Assembly: GCA_046330435.1 (NCBI GenBank) | Contig: JAXLST010000007.1 | Coordinates: 124,001 to 188,000, forward strand | Reading direction: 5' to 3' | Length of the DNA: 64,000 bases | DNA from: Ga0077560 sp046330435 | GTDB lineage: Bacteria > Actinomycetota > Thermoleophilia > Miltoncostaeales > Miltoncostaeaceae | In this document: positions 41,983-49,810 of the stretch, one piece after another | How positions within the stretch are numbered: position 1 is the first letter of the stretch | How the letters are laid out: every line of letters starts with the position of its first letter | Translations under genes and position numbers: made by a program | Notes under the pieces: generated by a model | What the model saw: the letters and a program-made list of their open reading frames with translations, nothing else | Told to the model about the DNA's origin: nothing | Databases searched by the model: none

Positions 41983-43430
41983 GCGCCATCTCCGCCGCCA
42001 CCGACGAGGCGCTCACCGAGGTCCGCCGCCGCATGCGGTCGCTGGACCCGTACCGCATGAACGGCCGCGTGGCGGAGCTCATCGGCCTGGTGGTGGAGTC
42101 CCGCGGGCCGTCCGCCCGCGTGGGGGAGCGCTGCGAGATCCACCAGCAGGGGCACCGCGTGGGCGCCCCGCCGCTGGACGCCGAGGTCGTGGGCTTCCGC
42201 CACGGCCGCACGCTGCTCATGCCCCTCGGCGAGGCGTCGGGCATCGGCCCCGGGCAGACGGTGGTGGCCTCCGGGTCCTCCCTGCGCGTGGGCGTGGGCC
42301 CCGAGCTGCTGGGCCGCGTGCTGGACGGCATGGGCCGGCCCATCGACGGCGGCCCGGCGCCGTCCGTGGTGCGCCGCATGCCCGTGGACGCCAGCCCGCC
42401 GTCGCCGCTGGGACGGCCGCCCATCGACACTCCCGTCGCCCTGGGCGTGCGGAGCCTCGACGGCCTCAACCCGTGCGGCCTCGGCCAGCGCCTCGGCATC
42501 TTCGCCGGCTCCGGCGTCGGCAAGAGCACCCTGCTGGGCATGATGGCCCGGCGGACCTCGGCGGACGTCAACGTCATCGGCCTCATCGGCGAGCGTGGCC
42601 GCGAGGTACGGGAGTTCCTGGAGCGCGACCTGGGGCCCGAGGGCCTCGCCCGGTCGGTGGTGGTGGTCGCCACCAGCGACCAGCCGGCACTGGTGCGCAT
42701 CAAGGCGGCGTTCGTCGCGACCACCATCGCGGAGTTCTTCCGCGACCAGGGCGCGGACGTGCTGCTGATGATGGACTCCGTGACCCGCCTGGCCATGGCG
42801 CAGCGCGAGGTGGGCCTCGCGATCGGCGAGCCGCCCGCCACCCGCGGGTACACGCCGTCGGTGTTCGCCCTGCTGCCCCGCCTGCTCGAGCGCGCCGGCA
42901 CCAGCCCGCGCGGCACGATCACCGGCCTCTACACGGTGCTGGTGGAGGGCGACGACATGAACGAGCCCGTCGCCGACGCGGTGCGAGGCATCCTGGACGG
43001 CCACATCGTGCTGTCCCGCGACCTCGCGCACCGCGGCCACTATCCGGCGGTGGACGTGCTGCAGTCCGTGTCCCGGCTCACCGGGCAGCTGCTCACCCCC
43101 GCCGAGCGGGCCGCCGCCATCCGGATGCGCGAGCTCATGGCCGCCCACCACCGGGCGGAGGACCTCATCGCCATCGGCGCCTACGTGCCGGGCTCCGACG
43201 CCCGCGTCGACGAGGCCCGCGCGAAGATGCCGCGCATCGAGGGGTTCCTGAAGCAGACGGTGGACGAGCCGTACGACCGCGCCGAGACCATGGCCGCGAT
43301 GATCGACATCGCGGAGGCCGGCGGCGGGGAGCCCATGGGGCTGCCCCCCGTGACCGGCGAGGTCGTGAGCGGCCCGCCGTCGCTCACCGGCTCGTTCGAC
43401 CCGCTGCCGCCCGGCGCCCAGGTGGTCTAG
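41979..43430 (+). CDS. fliI: Flagellar export ATPase FliI
   Basis: 483 aa F1-beta-like ATPase of the type III export apparatus. Walker A IFAGSGVGKSTLLG near residue 173, Walker B VLLMMDSVTRLAMAQRE, and the FliI/SctN hallmark AIGEPPATRGYTPSVFALLP. LIGERGREVREF is also present. In most flagellar operons fliJ follows directly; here fliJ lies 5.9 kb downstream behind its own promoter-like site. Confidence 0.95.
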   Translation: MSAISAATDEALTEVRRRMRSLDPYRMNGRVAELIGLVVESRGPSARVGERCEIHQQGHRVGAPPLDAEVVGFRHGRTLLMPLGEASGIGPGQTVVASGSSLRVGVGPELLGRVLDGMGRPIDGGPAPSVVRRMPVDASPPSPLGRPPIDTPVALGVRSLDGLNPCGLGQRLGIFAGSGVGKSTLLGMMARRTSADVNVIGLIGERGREVREFLERDLGPEGLARSVVVVATSDQPALVRIKAAFVATTIAEFFRDQGADVLLMMDSVTRLAMAQREVGLAIGEPPATRGYTPSVFALLPRLLERAGTSPRGTITGLYTVLVEGDDMNEPVADAVRGILDGHIVLSRDLAHRGHYPAVDVLQSVSRLTGQLLTPAERAAAIRMRELMAAHHRAEDLIAIGAYVPGSDARVDEARAKMPRIEGFLKQTVDEPYDRAETMAAMIDIAEAGGGEPMGLPPVTGEVVSGPPSLTGSFDPLPPGAQVV

Positions 43431-43500
43431 CCGCCTGCGGGATTGACCCGCCCCGAAGGCACGGGCACGATCCGGGAATGAAGCGCAACCCGGCGAGAGC

Positions 43501-43875
43501 GTGAGCACCGAGGCCCTCCCGCCGCGCCCGGCGTTCCGCGTCGCGGCCGGCCCGCTGGTGGCCGGCGGCCTGTGGACCGCGGTGAACCTGCTGGTCTTCA
43601 GCAACGTGCTGGACCCGCTGCCCGACGGGTCGGGGTACGCGGCGGTCGCGCTGTTCCTGGCGGCCGCGATCGCAAGCGGCATGGCCATGGGGTCATGGTG
43701 GGCGCTGCTGCTCGCGGTCGTCCCGGCGGTGGTCGCGAACGCGGTCGGCTTCTACGACGACATGCGCGAACCCATCCCGTTCGCGGAATGGGGAATCCCG
43801 CTGTGGGGCGCTTCTCGCCGCCGGGGATCGCCGGCACGCGGTGCCCACCGCGCGTGCGGCGGGCGGTGGTCCTGA
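43501..43875 (+). CDS. Small membrane protein of unknown function
   Basis: 124 aa from a GTG, with three hydrophobic segments (GPLVAGGLWTAVNLLVF, YAAVALFLAAAIASGMAMGS, ALLLAVVPAVVANAVGF) and a short charged loop EPIPFAEWGIPLW. The last 20 residues are Arg/Gly-rich and may be read in the wrong frame. I do not recognise the family. It stands 70 bases after fliI at the start of the accessory stretch between fliI and fliJ. Confidence 0.5.
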   Translation: MSTEALPPRPAFRVAAGPLVAGGLWTAVNLLVFSNVLDPLPDGSGYAAVALFLAAAIASGMAMGSWWALLLAVVPAVVANAVGFYDDMREPIPFAEWGIPLWGASRRRGSPARGAHRACGGRWS

Positions 43876-44454
43876 CCGTCGCACTCGTGGCGGGCTGCTC
43901 ACCGTCGCCGCGGGGTTCCGGACGCTGTTGCCCTGGGACGCGGGACCATCGGCGTCCGCGGCGCCGATCGTGATCGACGTCACCGCGGGGCGCCCCGGCG
44001 TCGCGATGCCGGCAGCGTGGCGCTGGGCGATGGGTTTCCGGATGCCGCCACCCGAATCGGCGCCGAGCGGTACCGGCAGGTCGGCGGCCAGCCCTTCCGC
44101 AACCTCGCGCCCGGGGTGGACCTCCCAGGACAGGTCGACCTGGAAGTGCCCTATTCGGTGGCCCGGGTCCCGGGGGTCGCGATCGTCGGCCGCCGGGGGC
44201 GGGTCACCGCGATCCTGCTCACCACCTGGCGTGCGCAGACGCGGAGCGGCGTCGGCGTGGGCGACAACCTCGCCCTCGTGCGCCGGCGGGAGAAGGGCGC
44301 GCGCTGCGAGCGGGACCGGCAGCTCGACCGCCCGGAGTGCGTCGTGACGGCCGGGCGCAACGTCGCCGTCTTCGCGGGGGACCCCATCGCGGTGATCGCC
44401 CTCGCCACGTTGTCCGACCGCGAGCCCCCGAGATCCGCCCCCGGGACGCCGTAG
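43854..44454 (+). pseudogene. Frame-broken lipoprotein-like secreted protein
   Basis: A GTG at 43854 gives a lipoprotein-type start (RRAVVLTVALVAGCSPSP), but that frame stops at 43973. A second frame, 44017-44454 (open upstream), reads ALGDGFPDAATRIGAERYRQ and continues with RVPGVAIVGRRGRVTAILLT and SGVGVGDNLALVRRREKG. That pattern is seen in small actinobacterial secreted proteins with a repeated VGDxLxxV motif. Joining them needs two shifts between about 43910 and 44010. It may be a decayed gene or a sequencing artefact. No function is known. Confidence 0.45.
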
Positions 44455-44459
44455 CCCGC

Positions 44460-44485
44460 TGCTGGCAGTGCTAGCATTGCCAGCA
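44460..44485 (+). promoter_or_regulatory. Palindromic operator of the toxin-antitoxin pair
   Basis: Nested inverted repeats: TGCTGGCA (44460-44467) with TGCCAGCA (44478-44485) around an inner TGCTAGCA palindrome. It lies 14 bases before the antitoxin ATG. The layout fits autoregulation by a ribbon-helix-helix antitoxin, as in FitAB. Confidence 0.65.
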
Positions 44486-44498
44486 CTGGAGGTGGCCC

Positions 44499-44744
44499 AT
44501 GGCATCGCTCAGCATCAGGGACCTGGACGACGACGTGCGCGACCGGCTGCGGCTCAGGGCCGCCCGCCACGGACGGTCGATGGAGGCGGAGGTTCGCGCG
44601 ATCCTCGTGGCCGCCGTCGAGGAGGACCGGCCCGCCCGGGGATTGGTCGGGACGCTCCGCGACCGGATCGTGGCCGAGGGCGGGGTCGACCTGCCACTGC
44701 CGCCGCGCGCGGTGCCGACCCGTGACGCGCCGGTGTTCGAGTGA
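44499..44744 (+). CDS. FitA/VapB-like ribbon-helix-helix antitoxin
   Basis: 81 aa. The N-terminal half is an Arc-type ribbon-helix-helix: SLSIRDLDDDVRDRLRLRAA, RHGRSMEAEVRAILVAAV, the FitA form. The C-terminal tail (PRAVPTRDAPVFE) would wrap the toxin's active site. GGAGG stands six bases before the ATG, and its stop overlaps the toxin GTG by 4 bases. It should bind the palindrome just upstream. Confidence 0.85.
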   Translation: MASLSIRDLDDDVRDRLRLRAARHGRSMEAEVRAILVAAVEEDRPARGLVGTLRDRIVAEGGVDLPLPPRAVPTRDAPVFE

Positions 44745-45175
44745 TCGTGCTGGACACCAACGTGGTGTCGGAGCTCATGCGCGCCGAGCCCGCCGCCGCC
44801 GTCCTCACCTGGTTCGACGCGCAGCCACCGTCCGAGCCGGGCATCACCGCCATCACCGCCGCGGAGATTCGGTACGGCCGCATGAGCATGCCGCCGGGAC
44901 GCCGGCGCGACCGGCTCGAGCTCAACGCGGACGAGGTCTTCGGCCTGTTCCCGGACCGGGTGCTGCCCTTCGACGGCCGGGCGGCCGCCGCGTACGCCGA
45001 GATCCTCTGCCACAGGGAGGCCATCGGACGGCCGATGGACGGCTTCGACGCTCAGATCGCCGCCATCTGCCTCATCCACGGTGCGGTGCTGGCCACCCGC
45101 AACGTCCGCGACTTCGCCGACACCGGCGTGCGCGTCGTCGATCCCTGGGCGGCGCTCCAGGTCGACGACGGGTGA
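44741..45175 (+). CDS. vapC: PIN-domain toxin, FitB/VapC type
   Basis: 144 aa ribonuclease toxin. The PIN acidic residues are in place: LDTNVVSELMR (first Asp), ITAAEIRYGR (Glu), DGFDAQIAAICLI (Asp) and LATRNVRDFADTGVRVVDPW (Asp near the end). VapC/FitB toxins cut RNA, often tRNA, when the antitoxin is lost. GTG start overlapping the antitoxin stop. The pair lies inside the stretch that separates fliI from fliJ. Confidence 0.88.
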   Translation: MIVLDTNVVSELMRAEPAAAVLTWFDAQPPSEPGITAITAAEIRYGRMSMPPGRRRDRLELNADEVFGLFPDRVLPFDGRAAAAYAEILCHREAIGRPMDGFDAQIAAICLIHGAVLATRNVRDFADTGVRVVDPWAALQVDDG

Positions 45176-45181
45176 ACCCGC

Positions 45182-45209
45182 TCAAGGGGCGCCCGCCCGG
45201 GGTCGATCC
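45182..45209 (+). promoter_or_regulatory. Possible sigma-28-like promoter, diguanylate cyclase gene
   Basis: TCAA (45182-45185), 16 bases, GTCGATCC (45202-45209), close to the fliJ and fliM sites. A start of transcription seven bases downstream would fall after the ATG at 45212 and would favour the TTG at 45263 as the true start codon. This is uncertain. Confidence 0.3.
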
Positions 45210-45211
45210 TC

Positions 45212-46840
45212 ATGCGGAGGCGCCCGGGACCCCCGGCGCACGGCGACCGGGAGCTCCGGGGATTGGGCGAGGCGAGCGGACCCGACGGGTGGGGCGAGGT
45301 CCCCGGGGAATGGCTGCGGGCGCGCACGGCGGCCTATGAGCTGATCGACCGGGTGCAGCGGGACCCCGGCACCCGGCCCTCGGAGCCCGCGGGCGGCGGA
45401 TGGCCGGACGTGGCCTTCCTGCACGTCTTCGCCGAGCTGTGCGCCGCCGAGCTGCGCCACGAGGACCTGCGCCCCGCCGTGGTGCGGCTGGCGGAGATCG
45501 CGGGCCAGGCCGGGGAACCCGCCTTCGCCGCCATCGTGCTGGCGCTGAGCTCCTACGGCCCGGACCTGGCCGCCGCCGCGGACCGCGCCGCCGGCCGGTC
45601 GCCCGAGGAGTCCGCCGAGAGCCCCCTGGCGCGGGTCGCCGAGGCCGTCGCGATCCTCGAGCGCCGCGACGGCAGCCCGGTGCACCGGCCCCTCGCGTGG
45701 ATCGACTGCGCCATGGCGTACCGCCGGCACGGGCTCTGGGAGCTGGAGGAGGAGATGTACGCCGAGGCCGGCCTCGACCTGGGGGACGGCTGGCCGGACG
45801 GCCACGACCGCATCCGGTTCCTGGACCGCCGGGTCGTCGAGCTCAACCGCCTCGAGGCGCGCGCCCAGCTCACCGCCGAGAGCCTGGAGGCCGGTGACCC
45901 GGACGCGGCGGCGGCCCTCGCACGTGACGGCATGACCCTGCCCGGGCCCGACCGCGGCGACGGGGGTCTGGAGTGGGCCGCGCACGCCGCGGCGCTGCGC
46001 GGGCTGCTGGCCGCCGTGGCGGGGGACGAGGTGCCGGGGGACGGGGGAGCGGCGTCCGGCGCCGCGTGGCGCCCCTGGCACGATCTGGAACGCGCGGTCC
46101 GCGCCGTGCTGGCCGGTGACCCCGCCGCGGCGGCGGGGCACGCCGGGCGGATCGGCGACCGGCTCGCCCACATGCCCGCCCTCCACAGCCTCGCCCTGTC
46201 GCTCGCCGCGCGGCGGCCCCCGGTCGCCCCCGCGACCGCGGCGTACGAGGCGATGCTGGTGCGCACCCGCCGTGACGCGCGCCGGCACCTGCTCGCCGCG
46301 GCCCGCATGCACCGGGAGCACGAGCGCCTGCGTTACGAGAACCGCCGCCTCGCCGAACGGGCCCACGCCGACCAGCTCACCGGCCTGGCCAACCGCCACG
46401 CGTACGAGCTGCACCTCTCCGGGCTCCGCGGGTCCGCCGGCGCCCGCGTGGGTGTGCTGCTCCTCGACGTCGACTGGTTCAAGCGGATCAACGACACCCA
46501 CGGGCACGCGGTGGGGGACGAGGTCCTGCGCCGGGTCGCGGCCGCGCTGCGCGCCCGCGTGCGGCCCGGCGACCTCGTCGCCCGCCTGGGCGGCGACGAG
46601 TTCATCGCGCTGCTCGACGCCGGGGACGAGGCGGTCGTCGCGGGCCGCGCCCAGGACACCGTCGACGACATCCTCACCGCCCGGTGGGAGCACATCGCGG
46701 GGGACCTGCGGGTCGGGGTGAGCGCCGGCTTCGCCGTCGGCCCCGCCGACCAGGTGGACGCGGTCATCGCGGAGGCCGACCGCCGCCTGTACGTGGCCAA
46801 GGGCCGCGGGCGCGCGCGGCTGGTGGCCGCCGAGCACTGA
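45212..46840 (+). CDS. Diguanylate cyclase with helical N-terminal region
   Basis: 542 aa. The N-terminal 370 residues are Ala/Glu/Leu-rich and probably a TPR-like helical array (VRLAEIAGQAGEPAFAAIVL, LEEEMYAEAGLDLGDG). A short coiled segment (HREHERLRYENRRLAERA) leads into a full GGDEF domain with DQLTGLANRHAYEL, LLLDVDWFKRINDTHGHAVG and the catalytic GGDEF at 460-464. No I-site RxxD is evident before it. It should make c-di-GMP, which in many bacteria shifts cells from swimming to sessile life. It sits among flagellar genes with a possible flagellar promoter. No clear ribosome site precedes the ATG. Confidence 0.85.
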   Translation: MRRRPGPPAHGDRELRGLGEASGPDGWGEVPGEWLRARTAAYELIDRVQRDPGTRPSEPAGGGWPDVAFLHVFAELCAAELRHEDLRPAVVRLAEIAGQAGEPAFAAIVLALSSYGPDLAAAADRAAGRSPEESAESPLARVAEAVAILERRDGSPVHRPLAWIDCAMAYRRHGLWELEEEMYAEAGLDLGDGWPDGHDRIRFLDRRVVELNRLEARAQLTAESLEAGDPDAAAALARDGMTLPGPDRGDGGLEWAAHAAALRGLLAAVAGDEVPGDGGAASGAAWRPWHDLERAVRAVLAGDPAAAAGHAGRIGDRLAHMPALHSLALSLAARRPPVAPATAAYEAMLVRTRRDARRHLLAAARMHREHERLRYENRRLAERAHADQLTGLANRHAYELHLSGLRGSAGARVGVLLLDVDWFKRINDTHGHAVGDEVLRRVAAALRARVRPGDLVARLGGDEFIALLDAGDEAVVAGRAQDTVDDILTARWEHIAGDLRVGVSAGFAVGPADQVDAVIAEADRRLYVAKGRGRARLVAAEH

Positions 46841-46913
46841 CGGCGCCCGGGTTGCCCGTGCGGCGGGGCCCTGCGCACACTCGGTCCACCAGGCCACGGT
46901 GAAGGGAGCGGAC

Positions 46914-47294
46914 ATGCCGGACCCCGTCGTGCACTTCGACATCCTGGGGCCGGACGGCCCGGCCCTGCAGGCCTTCTACGCCCGGCTGTTCGGGTGGACG
47001 TACACCGGCTTCGACGGGGCCGCGCAGGGCGTGCCGGACTACGCGCTCACCACGGCGGGCGACGGGGCGGGCATCGGCGGCGGGGTGGGGGCGAGCTCCG
47101 ACGGCCGCCCGTCGGTGACCGTCTACGCCGGCGTGGCCGACGCCCAGGAGTCCCTGGACCGGGCCGTGGCGCTGGGTGCGACGGTGGTGCAGGAGGTCAC
47201 CCGCATCCCCGGCGTCGTCACGTTCGCGCTGTTCCGGGACCCGCAGGGGAACGTCGTGGGCGTGGCGAGCGAACCGCCTCCGGCCGAGGGCTGA
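46914..47294 (+). CDS. VOC family (glyoxalase-like) protein
   Basis: 126 aa vicinal-oxygen-chelate fold: VVHFDILGPDGPALQAFYAR, LFGWTYTGFD, VTVYAGVADAQESLDRAVAL and FALFRDPQGNVVGVASE. It resembles small actinobacterial VOC proteins whose substrates are unknown. Start at the ATG with AAGGGAG upstream, rather than the GTG at 46899. It stands between the cyclase and the CBS gene with no clear functional tie. Confidence 0.8.
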   Translation: MPDPVVHFDILGPDGPALQAFYARLFGWTYTGFDGAAQGVPDYALTTAGDGAGIGGGVGASSDGRPSVTVYAGVADAQESLDRAVALGATVVQEVTRIPGVVTFALFRDPQGNVVGVASEPPPAEG

Positions 47295-47354
47295 GCCGGC
47301 GGGTCCGCGCCCGTCCATATGGATGGGTGGATCCGCGGGTTCCCGTTCACATGT

Positions 47355-47383
47355 TTGTTGCTTCTGTCACGTGGTGCTGGCAT
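47355..47383 (+). promoter_or_regulatory. Possible housekeeping promoter of CBS gene
   Basis: TTGTTG (47355-47360), 17 bases, TGGCAT (47378-47383), in an unusually AT-richer patch 43 bases before the CBS gene. The near-palindrome around CCATATGG (47317-47324) lies further upstream. Confidence 0.35.
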
Positions 47384-47425
47384 CCTTCCGCCCCACTTAG
47401 CAACCATCGCTACAAGGAGGCGCCC

Positions 47426-47824
47426 ATGCGGGTGGGCGACGCGATGAGTCCGGTGACGGCGATCGTCGGACCGGAACACACGCTGTCACAGGCGGCGACG
47501 CGCATGATCCAGAACAAGACCGGCGCGGCGGTGGTGATCGATCACAGCCTCCCCGGCCCGGCGGTGGTCACCGAGCGGGACCTGCTTCACGCGGTCGCGG
47601 AGGGACTCGACCCCACGACCGAGCGGGTCGCCGACCACATGACCAGCCAGCTGGTCACCGCGGGCCCGGACTGGTCGATCGCGAAGGCCGGGGCGCTGAT
47701 GGTGAAGCACGGCGTGCGGCACGTCGTGGTGTTCGAAGAGGCGGCCCTCGTCGGGATCCTCTCGATGCGGGACGTCGTCCGGGTCTCCGGGCTGATCCCG
47801 GCCGCCGAGGGTGCCACGGCCTGA
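47426..47824 (+). CDS. CBS domain pair protein
   Basis: 132 aa, two CBS motifs and nothing else: MSPVTAIVGPEHTLSQAATR, VIDHSLPGPAVVTERDLLHA, then MTSQLVTAGPDWSIAKAGAL, VVFEEAALVGILSMRDVV. Such Bateman modules bind adenine nucleotides and report energy state to partners. AAGGAGG lies just before the ATG, a strong ribosome site. The partner cannot be told from context. Confidence 0.88.
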   Translation: MRVGDAMSPVTAIVGPEHTLSQAATRMIQNKTGAAVVIDHSLPGPAVVTERDLLHAVAEGLDPTTERVADHMTSQLVTAGPDWSIAKAGALMVKHGVRHVVVFEEAALVGILSMRDVVRVSGLIPAAEGATA

Positions 47825-47972
47825 CCCCGTCGTCCGGCGGCGGCGGTGGCGGCGGGGGACCGTCGTCGTCGCCGCCCCCCGGGCGCCCGCGGAACTCCCA
47901 CACCGCGTGGGCGACGAACAGCCCCAGCACGCTCAGCGTGTAGATCGCCCCGATGAAGGCGACGATGCCCAT
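47655..47972 (-). CDS. Possible small membrane protein antisense to CBS gene
   Basis: 105 aa from an ATG at 47972. The first 30 residues look real (IVAFIGAIYTLSVLGLFVAH, AVWEFRGR, one membrane segment), followed by GGGDDDG, a run of eight prolines and an Arg-rich tail. That tail overlaps the end of the CBS gene by 170 bases in antisense, so it is probably not under selection. The true 3' end may differ. Function unknown. Confidence 0.4.
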   Translation of the reverse strand: MGIVAFIGAIYTLSVLGLFVAHAVWEFRGRPGGGDDDGPPPPPPPPDDGVRPWHPRRPGSARRPGRRPASRGSRRGPPLRTPRRAARRASPSAPRPSRSTSPGPR

Positions 47973-48042
47973 GCGCGCACGCTACGCCCTGGCGGGCCGG
48001 TGGTACACCCGGACCGGGTCCACGGCGCCATCGCCGCGTCCG

Positions 48043-48063
48043 GCCGGCAGCACACCTGCCGGC
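48043..48063 (-). terminator. Weak hairpin after the fibronectin-like gene
   Basis: An 8-bp perfect stem GCCGGCAG/CTGCCGGC with a 5-base loop, 76 bases downstream of the minus-strand gene ending at 48139. No T-run. The rest of 47973-48138 shows no gene I can support. Confidence 0.3.
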
Positions 48064-48138
48064 ATCCCGCCGCGCACCGCCCCGTCCGCGCCGTGATCCG
48101 CCATCCCGAGACGCCCCGCCCCCGCTCCGCCATCCGCC

Positions 48139-48498
48139 CTACTCCCGGCGGTAGCCGGTGCGGAAGCGCCGCTCCGCCCGGGCCGAGCTGGAGGTCCCCC
48201 CGTCGCGCATGGTCTCACGCGTGCGGACGCTCACCTCGTACACGCCGCCCGGTGCGAGCTCGGGGGTGACCCACGACACCTCCAGCACCTCGGCGCACGC
48301 CACCACCTCCTGGGTGCGGAGGTCCAGGAGCCGCACCTCGTACCGGCGGTCCTCGCCCCGGCCCGGCGGCGGGGCGTCCCAGCGGATCTCCAGCTCACCC
48401 GGCTGCACGCAGGCCGGCAGCGGCCACAGGGTGGGGGCGACGGGACCGCGGGCGACGCGGACACGGGGCATTGCGAGCGGTGCGAACGTCGAGGTCAT
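48139..48498 (-). CDS. Small protein with fibronectin-III-like fold
   Basis: 119 aa without signal or membrane segment. The pattern LEIRWDAPPPGRGEDRRYEV, RLLDLRTQEVVACAEV, SWVTPELAPGGVYEVSVRTR resembles a single fibronectin type III domain (Trp core, Tyr/Leu pattern of the last strands). GGAGG lies 5 bases before the ATG at 48498. It is divergent from the HAD gene. I do not recognise a named family, and no role can be inferred. Confidence 0.6.
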   Translation of the reverse strand: MTSTFAPLAMPRVRVARGPVAPTLWPLPACVQPGELEIRWDAPPPGRGEDRRYEVRLLDLRTQEVVACAEVLEVSWVTPELAPGGVYEVSVRTRETMRDGGTSSSARAERRFRTGYRRE

Positions 48499-48576
48499 GG
48501 TGTCCTCCGGCATCGTCATCTCACCAATCACGACGCGGCCGGCCCCGAAACCTGACGCGGCGTTTGTAAGAGAGAT

Positions 48577-49293
48577 ATGAAGTCGTCCGTTCAGCCCCGC
48601 GCGGTCCTCTTCGACGTCTTCGGGACGCTGGTGGACTGGCGCACCCGTGTCGCCCGTGAGACCGCGGAGCTGGCGGCGCGGCTGGGCGTGACGGCGGATG
48701 CCGGGGCATTCGCCGACGCCTGGCGCGCGATGTACCAGCCGTCGATGGAGGCGGTGCGGTCCGGGAGGCGCCCCTGGACGCTCCTGGACGCCCTGCACCG
48801 CGAGAGCCTCGACGTCCTGCTGCCGCGGTTCGGCATGGACGCGGCCACCGATGCGGACCGCCACGCCCTCACCATGGCCTGGCACCGCCTGGACCCCTGG
48901 CCGGACGTGGTGCCCGGCCTGCGCCGCCTCGCGGCGCGGTTCACGATCGCCCCGATGTCCAACGGCAACGTCGCCCTGCTGGAGGACCTGGCGGCCCACG
49001 GAGGCCTGCCGTGGCACCGCATCCTGGGCGCCGAGACCAGCCGCGCATACAAGCCGCTGCCGCAGTCCTACCTGCGCGCCGTCGGGGCGCTGGGCCTGCG
49101 GCCCGGGCAGGTGATGCTGTGCGCCGCCCACAACGGCGACCTCGCCGCCGCGGGGGCGGTGGGGCTGCGGACGGCGTTCGTGCCGCGCCCCGCCGAGCAC
49201 GGACCGGGTCAGCGGACGGACCTGGCGCCCTCCGGGCCGTGGGATCTGGTGGCCGCGGACATCCCCGATCTGGCGCGGCTGCTGGGCACCTGA
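48577..49293 (+). CDS. HAD hydrolase, haloacid dehalogenase type II
   Basis: 238 aa. HAD motifs: VLFDVFGTLVDWRTR (nucleophile Asp in the first motif), APMSNGN (motif II), SRAYKPLP (motif III Lys) and CAAHNGDLAAAGAVGLRTAF, which in L-2-haloacid dehalogenases reads SSNxWD. The family converts L-2-haloacids to D-2-hydroxyacids, but related sequences may act on phosphates. It is the last gene before the fliJ promoter-like site and is probably not flagellar. Confidence 0.82.
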   Translation: MKSSVQPRAVLFDVFGTLVDWRTRVARETAELAARLGVTADAGAFADAWRAMYQPSMEAVRSGRRPWTLLDALHRESLDVLLPRFGMDAATDADRHALTMAWHRLDPWPDVVPGLRRLAARFTIAPMSNGNVALLEDLAAHGGLPWHRILGAETSRAYKPLPQSYLRAVGALGLRPGQVMLCAAHNGDLAAAGAVGLRTAFVPRPAEHGPGQRTDLAPSGPWDLVAADIPDLARLLGT

Positions 49294-49302
49294 CACGGGG
49301 CG

Positions 49303-49330
49303 TCAAGGTTCGGGGGGCCCCGGTCGATGG
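49303..49330 (+). promoter_or_regulatory. Sigma-28-like promoter, fliJ operon
   Basis: TCAA (49303-49306), 16 bases, GTCGATGG (49323-49330), directly before the fliJ ribosome site and GTG at 49337. It would restart flagellar transcription after the accessory stretch. Confidence 0.5.
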
Positions 49331-49336
49331 AGGGGC

Positions 49337-49810
49337 GTGGCCAAGCCCTTCCGCTTCCGGCTGGAGCCGGTCCTCGACCTGCGCCGCCGCCGAGAGGAGC
49401 TCCTGCAGATGGAGCTCGCCCAGGCGCTGCGCGCGTTCGCCGCCCAGCAGGAGCGTGCCGTCGCCGCCCACGAGGCCCTCGAGGCCGGGGTGGCCGCCCT
49501 GCGGGAGCGCGCCGCGGGCTCCGCGAGCCTGCTGGACCTGCGGTCCGGCCATGAGGAGATCGGCCGCCTGCGCCGCATCATGGAGTACGAGCGCGAGGTC
49601 GCCGTGCAGATGGAGGCCGTGGCGCTCGAGCGCCGCGAGGACCTCGTCCGGGCGAGCCAGGAGCGCGAGACGCTCGTGTCCCTCCGGGACCGCGCCCAGC
49701 GCGAGCACGTGGCCGAGGAGGCCCGCAAGGAGCAGGGCGAGCTGGACGAGCTCGCCACCCGGCGCGCCGCCCGCGCGCGCTCCGGAGCGGGGAAGGGCGC
49801 CGCCGCATGA
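49337..49810 (+). CDS. fliJ: Flagellar export chaperone-stalk protein FliJ
   Basis: 157 aa, one long coiled coil: FRFRLEPVLDLRRRREELLQ at the start, then charged heptads (LRRIMEYEREVAVQMEAVAL, EHVAEEARKEQGELDELATR). FliJ is the central stalk of the FliI ATPase ring. GTG start with GGAGGGG upstream. Its stop overlaps the transglycosylase ATG. It heads fliJ-transglycosylase-fliK-flgD. Confidence 0.85.
   Translation: MAKPFRFRLEPVLDLRRRREELLQMELAQALRAFAAQQERAVAAHEALEAGVAALRERAAGSASLLDLRSGHEEIGRLRRIMEYEREVAVQMEAVALERREDLVRASQERETLVSLRDRAQREHVAEEARKEQGELDELATRRAARARSGAGKGAAA

Noticed and set aside
44499..45175. Integrative element ends or attachment sites around the toxin-antitoxin pair
   Set aside because: No integrase, tRNA gene or direct repeats were seen on either side.
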